Positions 1-9,370 of a stretch of 64,000 nucleotides of DNA are shown piece after piece. Each line of letters begins with the position of its first letter. Positions within the stretch are counted from its first letter, which is position 1. The notes beneath the pieces were generated by a model. The model did no database searches, was not told the DNA's origin, and saw only the letters and a list, made by a program, of their open reading frames with translations. This DNA is from Flammeovirga sp. EKP202. GTDB taxonomy: Bacteria > Bacteroidota > Bacteroidia > Cytophagales > Flammeovirgaceae. The translations under genes were made by a program, and so were the position numbers. The stretch covers positions 39,693-103,692 of the forward strand of contig NZ_JACVVP010000025.1 in NCBI RefSeq assembly GCF_014534745.1, read 5' to 3'.

Positions 1-2560
1 CATTTCCGATTTCTGAAGCATCTTGATTTACAATTGGAAGACCACCCTCATCTACAACAATGTTGTTGTTATCATCTCTTACATAAGTAGTACCCATGAT
101 TGTACCATATGCTTGACCAGGAATTGCTTGTACCGATACTGTACCGTTTGAACGCTGGATCATGTATGACTCAACTCCTTCTGTCAATGAAACTACTTCG
201 TTTTGGTTATATGAACCTGTAAATGTCATATCCCATGAGAAGTTATCCGTTTCAACCGTTCTTACATTCACTAACCATTCAAAACCTTTGTTTTGGATCT
301 CACCAGCATTAATAAGTGCTTGTGTGAAACCTGATGCATCAGAAATGTCAATTGGCATGATCTGATCCGTTGCTCTTTGGTTATAATATGCTAAGTCTAA
401 GCTTACTTTGTTGTTGAATAAACGTAAGTCTAAACCAAACTCATACGAAGACGACATTGATGGTCTTAAGTTCGCATTAGGAATAATTTCTCCTTCAATT
501 TGACCTGGGTTGAATCCCCAATTTGGGTTACCAACTGGGTTACCAAGTACTCTATATTGTACTGCTAAGCTATAAGGATCAGTATCTGAACCTACTTGTG
601 CCCATGATGCTCTCAACTTACCAAATGATAACCATTCAGGAGTGTTCCAATCCATATCCGAGAATACCCATGAACCCGATACTGAAGGATAGAAATAAGA
701 GTTGTTATTCATAGGAAGTGTTGAAGACCAGTCATTACGTCCTGAAACATCTAAGAATAAAAATCCTTTATAACCAATTGAAGCTGTTGCATATACTGAT
801 GAAATTGCTCTTTCGTATCTTGATAAATCAATAAAACGATCTTGACCAGCACCAGGGTGTTGTAAATCATCAGAGATAAACTTCACAGAACCAATATCTG
901 TTCTATCGTGGATTTGATACATGTATGAACCACCTGCAGTTGCACTAATATCAAAGTTTCCGAATTTCTTATTATACATTAATAAGAAGTCCATGTTGTT
1001 TTCTGTTTGCAAGTTTGTTCTTTCAAATGCTCTACCATCCTCAAAGAATGGAGTATACATAGGATCTAGTACATTTTGTCTCCAGCTTGTTACGTCTGTA
1101 CCACCTCTTGCTACAACTGATAAGTTTTCGTTGATTTCATAATTCAAACTCAACATACCCATCATTCTGTCCGATTGATCTTCGTTATTCACTTCATACA
1201 TCGTCCAGTAAGGGTTTTCGTTTTTATCGTTATAACCGAAAGGTCTTCCGTCAGGCGTTTTATAGTTTCTCAAGAAGTCCATTGACACGGTAGTAGGCAC
1301 TTGCATCATTGCTCTGTTATAGTTGTAAACACTATTACCTAATGCCATTCTGTTCGTTGACTTCTGATGCGTATAAGTTACTCTTGAGTCAATAGTCAAT
1401 TTATCGTTGGCCATTTTTGTTGTTCCTCTCAAGTTGAAAGTATTTCTGTTGAAAGTTGAATTATCAACCATACCGTCATTTGACATATTTGAGTAAGAGA
1501 AACGAACACTTGACTTCTCATTTCCACCCGTCAATGCAATCGAGTTATTAAACGTTACACCTGTTTGGAATAATTGGTCATAAATGTTGTAGTGTTGTAC
1601 ATCTCTCATCACACCATCATAGTAGCTATCTGATCTCATACCTGGAGTAATTTTCGGACCGTACATTCTTGTACCATCTGTAGAGGTAGGGTCAGTAGGG
1701 AAATTACCTTGAGTACCGTGAGCATAATCTCTTTGGTAATCAGGAGTAATACCCATCATATCAAAGTTTACACCTGTAGAGAAGTCTATACCAATACCTT
1801 TTCTTTTATCACCTTGTTTTGTTGTAATTAAGATTACACCATTGATGGCTCTTGTACCATAAAGTGCAGTGGCTGCTGGACCTTTTAATACTGACATTGA
1901 TTCAATGTCATCTGGGTTCACTGCAGACATACCATCACCTGTATCTAATCCACCACTGTCACTGTCAGAAGCATTATCATAGTTTGAGTTGGTCATTGGC
2001 ACACCATCAATTACATATAAGGGTTGGTTTGAACCATTCAATACAGCATTACCACGGATTACTACATTAGAAGATGAGTTAGGACCTGCAACGGGAGTAA
2101 TCTGTACACCTGCTACTTTACCGTTCAACGAGTTCATAATGTTCGCTGATGAGTTATCACCAATATCTTCTGCTTTCACCTCAGAAACTGCATAACCAAG
2201 CGATCTTTCTTCACGCTTGATACCAAGAGCTGTCACAACCACTTCTTCTAACTCTTCAGCGTCTGCTTCTAATGCAATTTGAAGGTTATCTGTATTTGAA
2301 ACATTAAAATCAGTGGTTTTATAACCAATAAATGAGAATGTCAGTGTATTATTTTCTGGAGATGGAATGGCAACAGAGAAGTTTCCATCAAAATCTGTTA
2401 CCGCCCCAAGGCTTGTTCCTTTAATCAAAACATTCACACCTGGTAGTGGGGAGTTATCTGATGCATCTGTAACTGTACCCGTAACTGTACGTTCTTGGGC
2501 ATACAATGCACCTGTTGTAAGCATAAACATGCTTAACAGCATTAAGTAAAATTTACTCAT
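1..2560 (-). CDS. SusC/RagA-family TonB-linked outer-membrane protein (3' end outside window)
   Basis: Translating the minus strand from the ATG at 2558-2560 gives an open frame to the window edge, about 853 residues. It starts with a signal peptide ending near LYAQ, then a carboxypeptidase-regulatory-like domain (VTGTVTDASDNSPLPGVNV), then the TonB plug with YVIDGVPM and SVLKGPAATALYGTRAING, then beta-barrel sequence with FLFLDVSGRNDWSSTLP. Full family members are about 1000 residues, so 150-200 are missing. The family imports glycans or peptides across the outer membrane with a SusD lipoprotein and TonB energy. It is closely similar to the susC at 3868-6957, which is transcribed divergently. 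Its SusD partner would lie beyond the left edge. The substrate cannot be read from the sequence. Confidence 0.93.
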   Translation of the reverse strand, partial: MSKFYLMLLSMFMLTTGALYAQERTVTGTVTDASDNSPLPGVNVLIKGTSLGAVTDFDGNFSVAIPSPENNTLTFSFIGYKTTDFNVSNTDNLQIALEADAEELEEVVVTALGIKREERSLGYAVSEVKAEDIGDNSSANIMNSLNGKVAGVQITPVAGPNSSSNVVIRGNAVLNGSNQPLYVIDGVPMTNSNYDNASDSDSGGLDTGDGMSAVNPDDIESMSVLKGPAATALYGTRAINGVILITTKQGDKRKGIGIDFSTGVNFDMMGITPDYQRDYAHGTQGNFPTDPTSTDGTRMYGPKITPGMRSDSYYDGVMRDVQHYNIYDQLFQTGVTFNNSIALTGGNEKSSVRFSYSNMSNDGMVDNSTFNRNTFNLRGTTKMANDKLTIDSRVTYTHQKSTNRMALGNSVYNYNRAMMQVPTTVSMDFLRNYKTPDGRPFGYNDKNENPYWTMYEVNNEDQSDRMMGMLSLNYEINENLSVVARGGTDVTSWRQNVLDPMYTPFFEDGRAFERTNLQTENNMDFLLMYNKKFGNFDISATAGGSYMYQIHDRTDIGSVKFISDDLQHPGAGQDRFIDLSRYERAISSVYATASIGYKGFLFLDVSGRNDWSSTLPMNNNSYFYPSVSGSWVFSDMDWNTPEWLSFGKLRASWAQVGSDTDPYSLAVQYRVLGNPVGNPNWGFNPGQIEGEIIPNANLRPSMSSSYEFGLDLRLFNNKVSLDLAYYNQRATDQIMPIDISDASGFTQALINAGEIQNKGFEWLVNVRTVETDNFSWDMTFTGSYNQNEVVSLTEGVESYMIQRSNGTVSVQAIPGQAYGTIMGTTYVRDDNNNIVVDEGGLPIVNQDASEIGN

Positions 2561-2919
2561 TTTCAGTATTAGATTAGTGTAGTAGTTAAAATTGGCCTTA
2601 GCCAAAAATAATTTTTTGAACCATGCTATCTCGTCAAAGGATATTGACGTTTCTGAAATTATAATATGATTGGTTTTAGAATTTCATCGGTTTTAGCAAA
2701 TGGTCTAGTTTTTATAGCATAACTTAAAATAGAATTACTTTTTATAGCTATGAAATAGTAATGTCTATTTGTTTATTAATTGATGTTTCAACTAAGTATA
2801 AAAACTGCTCTTGTTTATCTTGTAAAAATTCTTCATTTCGTATAATTGAGATTTTAGTTTATAATGTGTATAACATCGAGATTAAGTCAGACAGCTTTAA
2901 AAGTGTCTTGTTTACATTA

Positions 2920-2950
2920 CAAATGTAGCATCATGCACGAACATGCACAA
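2920..2950 (-). promoter_or_regulatory. Candidate promoter for the minus-strand susC
   Basis: On the minus strand the -7 box is TACATTTG (2927-2920) with TTG at 2950-2948 as the -33 box, 20 nt away, close to the Bacteroidetes sigma-ABfr arrangement. The paired ATGCAC motif at 2933-2948 lies inside the spacer, so a protein bound there would probably block transcription. Confidence 0.5.
2933..2948 (+). promoter_or_regulatory. Paired hexamer operator candidate, copy 1
   Basis: ATGCAC occurs twice with a period of exactly 10 bp (2933 and 2943), one helical turn, as expected for two subunits of a regulator on one DNA face. Related pairs lie at 3372-3387 and 3616-3631. Confidence 0.5.
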
Positions 2951-3371
2951 CGTAAAAGGTTTTTTTAATAGTAATTGACGTTTTTAAGGTTAAAATAGTC
3001 AAATTTTCAATTTTATTTTAACAAACAAGCACAAACAGGTACCAAAAGTCTTATTTAGTTGAGAAAATAGCTGTCATAAAAAACACTTACCGGCGTCATT
3101 TATACATTATAAAAAGAAGAAAATTGATTTTGAGAATTTAGCCATTCCACAAAAAGAGTTTGAATGTAAACTTATGCAAACACCTATTTACTAATATTAT
3201 AATATGCTTTTTAAGCTGAAAACAAAGCACATAGAAAAGAATTCATTAATGATAAACCTCTAACTATTTACAAACAATCGCCTTTAGTAAATATTATTTA
3301 CACCTCTAAAATTTGAAATTTTGAAAGAGAATTTACTTTACCTTCAACTATAACAACTCACAAACCGATTC

Positions 3372-3387
3372 ACGCACAAATACGCAC
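3372..3387 (+). promoter_or_regulatory. Paired hexamer operator candidate, copy 2
   Basis: ACGCAC occurs twice with a 10-bp period (3372 and 3382). It differs from copy 1 by T to C at the second position of both half-sites. Confidence 0.4.
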
Positions 3388-3615
3388 ACTATTTATGTTT
3401 TAAAGCTCCTCAATAAGAATTGGTAAAAAATGGCACTCAATACTAGTATAACATTGTATGTTTACATCAAAAAAGAACATTATAGAATGGAATAACATCT
3501 TTAAAAGAAAATTAATGTTTTTTATCAAACCATAGAAAAACACTATAAAAACAGTGTTTTTTATTAGTTACAGCTTCAATAGCACACACTAAACATGCAA
3601 AACAAAAGCAAAAAC

Positions 3616-3631
3616 ATGCATCATTGTGCAT
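3616..3631 (-). promoter_or_regulatory. Paired hexamer operator candidate, copy 3
   Basis: On the minus strand ATGCAC (3631-3626) is followed by ATGCAT (3621-3616), again with a 10-bp period. It lies just upstream of the -33 box of the plus-strand susC promoter, a position compatible with activation. Confidence 0.5.
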
Positions 3632-3638
3632 CATGTTA

Positions 3639-3668
3639 TTGATTTTACAAAACAATCTCATACATTTG
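3639..3668 (+). promoter_or_regulatory. Candidate promoter for susC/susD
   Basis: TTG at 3639-3641 is followed after 19 nt by TACATTTG at 3661-3668, matching the Bacteroidetes TTTG-N19-TAnnTTTG promoter. Transcription would begin near 3675, leaving a leader of roughly 190 nt before the ATG at 3868. Confidence 0.55.
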
Positions 3669-3867
3669 TGTTCATAGTACACTTACAAGGTGTTTATATA
3701 CAAACAAAGTCAAAACATACAGAGTTTATATACAACCAAAAATTTTCGGAAAATAACTTAAGTTACGTTGAATGAATTTTTACTGCATTTTTTTTACTGT
3801 TAAACCTAATAAATGCACGGTATACAACTCTTATTGTAAACTATTTTATTAACTCACTTATCCTAAA

Positions 3868-6800
3868 ATGAAAAGAATTTTACATTCCATCAGCACGATG
3901 GTTGTATTGTTCATGATGTGTACGCTTACACTTCATGCACAAGAACAACTCATCAAAGGTACCATTAAAGATGCGATGACTGGAGAACCATTAATTGGTG
4001 CTTCGATCAAGATTAAAGGTACTTCCAGCGGTTCTATCACCGATATGGATGGTAATTTTGAACTTCAAGCAAGTCCAGAAAGTGCATTACAAATCTCTTA
4101 TATTGGTTACAAAACCACTGAGATCGGGGTAAACAATCAATCTTTCATTTCCATCAAATTGGAGCCTGATGCTACTGAAATGGAGGAATTAGTGGTCGTA
4201 GGCCTTGGAGTTGAAAGAGAAGAAAGGTCTTTAGGCTATGCCGTTCAAGAAGTTTCTGGCGATGACCTCGGGGCTGTAACCTCCTCTTCCAATGCCATGA
4301 ACAACCTTGCAGGTAAAGTGGCCGGTGTTCAGATTAACCAAGTAGGTGGTTCTCCGGGTTCCTCATCCAATGTTGTGATTCGTGGTAATGCTATTTTGGA
4401 CGGTTCTAATCAGCCGTTATACGTAATAGACGGAATCCCGATGAACAACTCCAATGTAGCCAATGCCAACGACAGTAACAGTGGTGGTATTGATACAGGC
4501 GATGGTATGTCTGGCATTAATGCGGAAGATATTGAATCCATCAACGTCTTAAAAGGGCCTGCTGCTACTGCAATTTACGGTTCAAGAGGTATTAATGGTG
4601 TAATCATGATCACTACTAAATCGGGCAAAGGTGGTCAGAAAGGTTTGGGCGTAGATGTCTCACACTCTTCTACGGTCAGCACATTGGGCATCACCCCCGA
4701 CAATCAAGAGCAATATGCTCATGGTACAAACGGTATGTTCCCGACTGATCCAAGACGTGATTATGGCATGTGGGGACCTAAAGTGACTCCAGGGATGACC
4801 ACTGACAAGTATTATGATGGAGAGGAAAGAAATGTACAGTTTTATGACAACTATGAAGCATTTTTCAAACCTTCATATACTGCAAATACCAACGTTGCTT
4901 TAACCAAAGTATCGGATGCAGGAACACTTCGATTCTCCTACTCCAACATGACCAACAACGGTAACACAGACAATCAAAGTTATGAGAGAAACACTTTCTC
5001 TTTAAGAGGAACCAGTGAAGTTTCTGAAAAATTCCACATTGATGCCCGTATGAACTACATCAAAGAGGAAGCTTATAACAGACCGTACATGGGTAACAAC
5101 GTCAACAACTATATGAGTAATATCAACGCCATTCCAAATACCTATGATATAAATTGGATGAAGGATTACAAAGATGAGGACGGCCGCCCTATTGGTTATA
5201 ATGAAAATAATGAGAACCCTTATTGGACAATGCATGAAACGAAGTTCCATGATACAAAAGATCGATTTTTGGGTATGGCAACGGCTACCTATGAAATCAC
5301 GGATCATTTAAAAGTACAAGGTAGAGCAGGTACAGACTACACCGCATGGAGAGCTGATGTTTTACAACCTTTGTATACTCCATGGTATGAGTCGGGAAGA
5401 GCTTACGAAAGAACACAACTCGACAGAGAAGATAACTTTGATGCCATGATGACTTATGATAACAAATTTGGAAAGTTTGATGTGGTGGCCAATGTGGGAA
5501 CATCGTATATGCACATTTACAGAAGATATTCTGATACAGGTTCTTCTAACTTCTCGGATCCTTTGCAACAAAACCCACAATCAGGTTCAGACCGCTTTGC
5601 TTCTTATGATACCTACGAAAAAGCAATCAGTTCTGTATATGCAACAGCCTCTATTGGTTATGATGGCTACTTATTCTTAGATGTCTCAGGGCGTAATGAC
5701 TGGTCTTCTACATTACCATTAGACAACAATTCTTACTTCTACCCTTCGATTAGTGGTTCATGGGTATTTTCGGATATGGATTGGGACACGCCCGATTGGT
5801 TGACTTTTGGTAAAGTAAGAGCTTCTTGGGCAAAGGTGGGTTCGGATACCGACCCTTATATGTTGCAACAATACTATCAGATTGACGGTCAGAAACAGGA
5901 TGACCTTCAAACAGGAGCGATCTACGGCAACACCATCAACAACAGCAATTTAAAACCTTCTATGCAAACTTCTTATGAATTAGGTATGAACCTAAGAATG
6001 TTTGACGACCGTGTGAATTTAGATATGACCTATTATAATTCAAGCTCAGTGGATCAAATCATGAAGGTTCGTATTCCTGAATCATCAGGTTATGAAGATG
6101 CCATTATCAATGCCGGTGAGATCATCAACAAAGGTGTGGAAGTCGCTTTAGGGTACAATGTGATCAGAAAGAAAGACATGAATTGGCACACACAAGTCAA
6201 CTTCGCTTATAACTACAATGAAGTGGTTTCATTATCGGAAGGTGTAGATCAATATTTAGTAGGTGAAGGTCCTGTCAACATCGTTGCTGCTCCGGGGCAA
6301 GCGTACGGTACAATCATGGGTACAGCCTACAAAAGAGATGACAATGGTAACATCATTGTGAACGAAGATGGTATGCCAATGGTAGAAGATGGTTACCAAC
6401 AAATTGGTAATGGTGTACAACCGTTTATGGTAGGTTGGGTCAACCGTTTCCAATACAAAAACATCTCATTTGGGATGGTCATCGATGCGAAATTTGGCGG
6501 GGACATTTACTCTTCTACCAATGCCAATATGTACTCTAATGGTAAGCATCAAGACACAGCAGATGGCAGAAATACAATGCATGAAACAGGTGTTTACAAT
6601 CCTGGTGGAATGGTATATGAAAACGGAGAGCCATTTGAAGGTTTTACAACAGACCAAGATCTTCAAAACTACTACCAAACTACGGCAGGTATTGATGAGG
6701 CCCACGTTTATGACGCTTCTTACATCAGAGTGGCAGAGATTTCAGTAGGCTATACTTTCCCTAAAACAATGGTTTCAAGTGCAAAAATGCAAAACCTTCA

Positions 6801-6957
6801 ATTATCATTCGTAGCTTCTAACTTAGGTTACTTATGGAAGAACACTGACAACATTGACCCTGCCGCAAGTTTCTCTTATGGAAATGCTCAAGGGATGGAA
6901 GTGGGATCTTACCCGTTGCCAAGAACATTTGGTCTAAAGCTTAATGCTAAATTTTAA
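3868..6957 (+). CDS. SusC/RagA-family TonB-linked outer-membrane protein
   Basis: This 1029-residue protein has a signal peptide ending at about residue 25 (LTLHAQ), a carboxypeptidase-regulatory-like domain at about 28-110 (IKGTIKDAMTGEPLIGASI), a plug with YVIDGIPMNNSN and NVLKGPAATAIYGSRGING at about 185-255, and a beta-barrel to the C-terminal aromatic-ending strand (LKLNAKF). The length is normal for the family. It is the outer-membrane transporter of a SusCD pair: susD follows after 66 nt and a terminator follows susD. No glycoside hydrolase or regulator gene is visible next to it, so the substrate is unknown. It is a close paralogue of the minus-strand susC at 1-2560, and regulation is probably through the shared divergent region. 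Confidence 0.96.
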   Translation: MKRILHSISTMVVLFMMCTLTLHAQEQLIKGTIKDAMTGEPLIGASIKIKGTSSGSITDMDGNFELQASPESALQISYIGYKTTEIGVNNQSFISIKLEPDATEMEELVVVGLGVEREERSLGYAVQEVSGDDLGAVTSSSNAMNNLAGKVAGVQINQVGGSPGSSSNVVIRGNAILDGSNQPLYVIDGIPMNNSNVANANDSNSGGIDTGDGMSGINAEDIESINVLKGPAATAIYGSRGINGVIMITTKSGKGGQKGLGVDVSHSSTVSTLGITPDNQEQYAHGTNGMFPTDPRRDYGMWGPKVTPGMTTDKYYDGEERNVQFYDNYEAFFKPSYTANTNVALTKVSDAGTLRFSYSNMTNNGNTDNQSYERNTFSLRGTSEVSEKFHIDARMNYIKEEAYNRPYMGNNVNNYMSNINAIPNTYDINWMKDYKDEDGRPIGYNENNENPYWTMHETKFHDTKDRFLGMATATYEITDHLKVQGRAGTDYTAWRADVLQPLYTPWYESGRAYERTQLDREDNFDAMMTYDNKFGKFDVVANVGTSYMHIYRRYSDTGSSNFSDPLQQNPQSGSDRFASYDTYEKAISSVYATASIGYDGYLFLDVSGRNDWSSTLPLDNNSYFYPSISGSWVFSDMDWDTPDWLTFGKVRASWAKVGSDTDPYMLQQYYQIDGQKQDDLQTGAIYGNTINNSNLKPSMQTSYELGMNLRMFDDRVNLDMTYYNSSSVDQIMKVRIPESSGYEDAIINAGEIINKGVEVALGYNVIRKKDMNWHTQVNFAYNYNEVVSLSEGVDQYLVGEGPVNIVAAPGQAYGTIMGTAYKRDDNGNIIVNEDGMPMVEDGYQQIGNGVQPFMVGWVNRFQYKNISFGMVIDAKFGGDIYSSTNANMYSNGKHQDTADGRNTMHETGVYNPGGMVYENGEPFEGFTTDQDLQNYYQTTAGIDEAHVYDASYIRVAEISVGYTFPKTMVSSAKMQNLQLSFVASNLGYLWKNTDNIDPAASFSYGNAQGMEVGSYPLPRTFGLKLNAKF

Positions 6958-7023
6958 TTAATCAATCAATGCTGCCACTTGTCTAAAAGGCAGGTGGTGG
7001 AATTACCTATAAATTGCAAAACG

Positions 7024-8937
7024 ATGAAAGCAAACCAACTATTTTTAGGTGCTGCCTTAGCAGCTAGTATGTTTTCTTGTACAAATAAATTTGAAGAAAT
7101 GAATTCCGATCCTTGGGCTTCAGATGAAATGAACCCTAAGTATCAGTTCACGCACATTCAAAACAAACCTTATACTGACGGTGGCGAGTCATGGAGAACG
7201 CAAATTATCATGGCAGGGCCAATGTCTCAAGCCACTGGTAACTTGTATGCTGCTGGTGAAGCTTTCAGTACGTCTTATAAAGAATGGGCTTGGAACAACA
7301 TCTATAAAGATGTAATGAAAAACGTAGCCGACCTTGAGACCAACCTTCCAGCCGCTTCTGCACAATTGGGCCAAGTGAAAATCACCAAAGTAATTGACAT
7401 GCTTAAAGTTTTATCGCTTTACGGTGATATCCCTTACACTGAAGCAGGAAAAGGCTATGTGGAGCATATTTTATATCCTAAATATGATACGCAAAAAGAA
7501 GCATTGGAAGCCATGGTCATCGACCTGAAAAATGGTAGAGAATGGGTAGCCAACGGTGAAACATTTACAGATGATTTTTATTACAGAGGGGATGCTTTAA
7601 AATGGCAAAAACTAGCTAACTCTGTATTAATGAAAGTGGCCCTCTATATGTCAGAGGGTGATGCCGGCAGAGCAAAAGAAATCTTTACGGAAGCATTTAA
7701 CCACTCTGCAGGATATATTTCAACATTAGATGAATCTGCAAAATTAGAACACTCTTTAAATGGTGGTCCTTGGGGACAACACATGAACGGTGTCGGTGCC
7801 TCAATGACTTCTCAGGTGGGTGGTTTTGCTTATGGTTATATCAGTGAGACTTCTCTAAAGTCAATGCAATCAAGAAAAGACCCTCGTGTTTTTTGGTTAA
7901 CAGGTATGCATGATTATAGTTCTTCTCCTTCCACTATGGTGATTCCGAGCAGTGATTTCGATCCATTTGAATTAGCAGAAGAATGGGGCAACCCTTATAA
8001 ACCTGTCTCTTTGAGAGGTACAAGAATGGGAGATCAAGACGGTCAGACAGCAGTATTTGCTGTAGAACCTAACGGTGATGTTAATAATGCAGCTCCTGTT
8101 AATGCAGCTTATTTTGCTAGAATGAATGATGGAACATTGAAAATCAATGATAAGTATGCCATTGAAGACGGTGGTAACAAATTTATCTTTGCTTCTTTGA
8201 ACAATATGACGGTTTTCAACCCACTTTCACCAACCATCATCATGGGTTCTGACGAGGTGAATTTTATGATTGCAGAAGCAATTCAGAAAAACTTAATTGG
8301 AGGAAATGCTCAACAATTCTTTGAATCAGGTATCCGAGATGCTTTTGACAAATACAATCGTTTCTACCCTGGAATTGAATATGTAGAAGGTGCCATTGAT
8401 GCGTATGAAACAACGGATGCGGGTCAAGGATTTGATTACAATGCAGCCAAAGAAGATTATATTGCAGCTGAGGTAATGGCCTTTGCTTCTTCAGCCAACA
8501 AACTAGACAATATTATCTACCAAGCATGGATTTCTCAAATTGGAAATGGTATCAATACGTTTACGCTTTGGAACAGAACGCATCTACCTTCTTTTGTGAC
8601 ACCAGAATTAGACAGAAATATGTACGAAACCATAGACATCCCTGTTTATACTGTTGATCCAAGAGATGAAATTACTGCTGGCCGTCCAATGCCTGAAGTA
8701 GTAGGTTACAAAACCATTCCATTCCATTCTCCGGGTACCACATCTTATGTTAGATCTAGAAGATTTGACTACCCTAACAATGAAATGTCAAGTAACACCA
8801 CCAACTACAACGAAGCGGTTGAAAGACAAAGAGCAGAAGCCAATGGAAATACTGGAATGTTCAATACAGTGGACCAATTCCTATCTTATAAAGGAACATT
8901 CTCTAACAGTAAGGGGGTAGAACTTATCAAAGAATAG
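7024..8937 (+). CDS. SusD/RagB-like outer-membrane lipoprotein
   Basis: The ATG at 7024 is preferred over one at 6979 because it begins directly with a lipoprotein signal (MKANQLFLGAALAASMFSC), with the lipobox cysteine at about residue 19; the upstream extension is hydrophilic. The 637-residue product has the helical SusD-like layout, with KFEEMNSDPWASDE after the cysteine and YGDIPYTEA at about residue 135. It fits the SusD-like_2 branch rather than classical starch SusD. It should sit as a lid on the SusC at 3868-6957 and capture substrate at the cell surface. It is co-transcribed with that gene and ends before a strong terminator at 8971. Confidence 0.93.
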   Translation: MKANQLFLGAALAASMFSCTNKFEEMNSDPWASDEMNPKYQFTHIQNKPYTDGGESWRTQIIMAGPMSQATGNLYAAGEAFSTSYKEWAWNNIYKDVMKNVADLETNLPAASAQLGQVKITKVIDMLKVLSLYGDIPYTEAGKGYVEHILYPKYDTQKEALEAMVIDLKNGREWVANGETFTDDFYYRGDALKWQKLANSVLMKVALYMSEGDAGRAKEIFTEAFNHSAGYISTLDESAKLEHSLNGGPWGQHMNGVGASMTSQVGGFAYGYISETSLKSMQSRKDPRVFWLTGMHDYSSSPSTMVIPSSDFDPFELAEEWGNPYKPVSLRGTRMGDQDGQTAVFAVEPNGDVNNAAPVNAAYFARMNDGTLKINDKYAIEDGGNKFIFASLNNMTVFNPLSPTIIMGSDEVNFMIAEAIQKNLIGGNAQQFFESGIRDAFDKYNRFYPGIEYVEGAIDAYETTDAGQGFDYNAAKEDYIAAEVMAFASSANKLDNIIYQAWISQIGNGINTFTLWNRTHLPSFVTPELDRNMYETIDIPVYTVDPRDEITAGRPMPEVVGYKTIPFHSPGTTSYVRSRRFDYPNNEMSSNTTNYNEAVERQRAEANGNTGMFNTVDQFLSYKGTFSNSKGVELIKE

Positions 8938-8970
8938 TACTTTTCATATTTTCAGATAGATTAGACAGAG

Positions 8971-9002
8971 GGGTGCCGGGATCAGACGGCACCCTTTTTT
9001 TT
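8971..9002 (+). terminator. Intrinsic terminator of the susCD operon
   Basis: GGGTGCCG (8971-8978) pairs perfectly with CGGCACCC (8987-8994) across a short loop and is followed by eight T residues. It begins 33 nt after the susD stop codon. Confidence 0.93.
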
Positions 9003-9370
9003 ATTTCTGCAAGCTTTTTATGACCTACTTTCAAGCTTCCTTCTTCTTCATTTTTCCATTGATGAAAAACGAAGCAAAAAATCTAGGCTTAGAAGTCAAA
9101 AGCTAAATTCCATTCCTCTCGCCTAAATGATTTTAAACTCGCTTTGCTCAAACAAGAAAATCATTTTTAACGGCTCATTCCATGAAATTCTTAACGCTTT
9201 TCCCTTCAATGCCGGGGGATATACTACTAAATGATTCTCTGATTACATGTCAAAAAACAAAGGTTTTACAATAATCTTTTAAAATGTAGTGCTGTAGGGT
9301 CGTTGCATTGCAACGTCCTCGCGAACCACAATACACCACCCTTTATCCTCCATAAAAGGAATTGCTTAAA
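9003..9370. repeat. Non-coding spacer with REP-like inverted repeats
   Basis: No gene is visible. CGTTGCA-T-TGCAACG (9301-9315) is a perfect odd palindrome preceded by GTAGGGT, resembling the heads of REP-like repeats. CAATACACC at 9329-9337 is inverted as GGTGTATTG at 9382-9390, so the structure runs over the stop codon of the next gene. I cannot tell from one copy whether this is a dispersed family. Confidence 0.45.

Larger units (their letters stand above)
2561..3867. promoter_or_regulatory. Divergent control region between two susC genes
   Basis: This 1.3 kb region has no convincing gene. It is very AT-rich and holds three copies of a paired hexamer motif (2933-2948, 3372-3387, 3616-3631) and two copies of the box TACATTTG that fits the Bacteroidetes -7 consensus TAnnTTTG, one per strand (2920-2927 minus, 3661-3668 plus). 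Both transcripts would have long leaders, about 350 nt for the minus gene and 190 nt for the plus gene. Confidence 0.6.
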
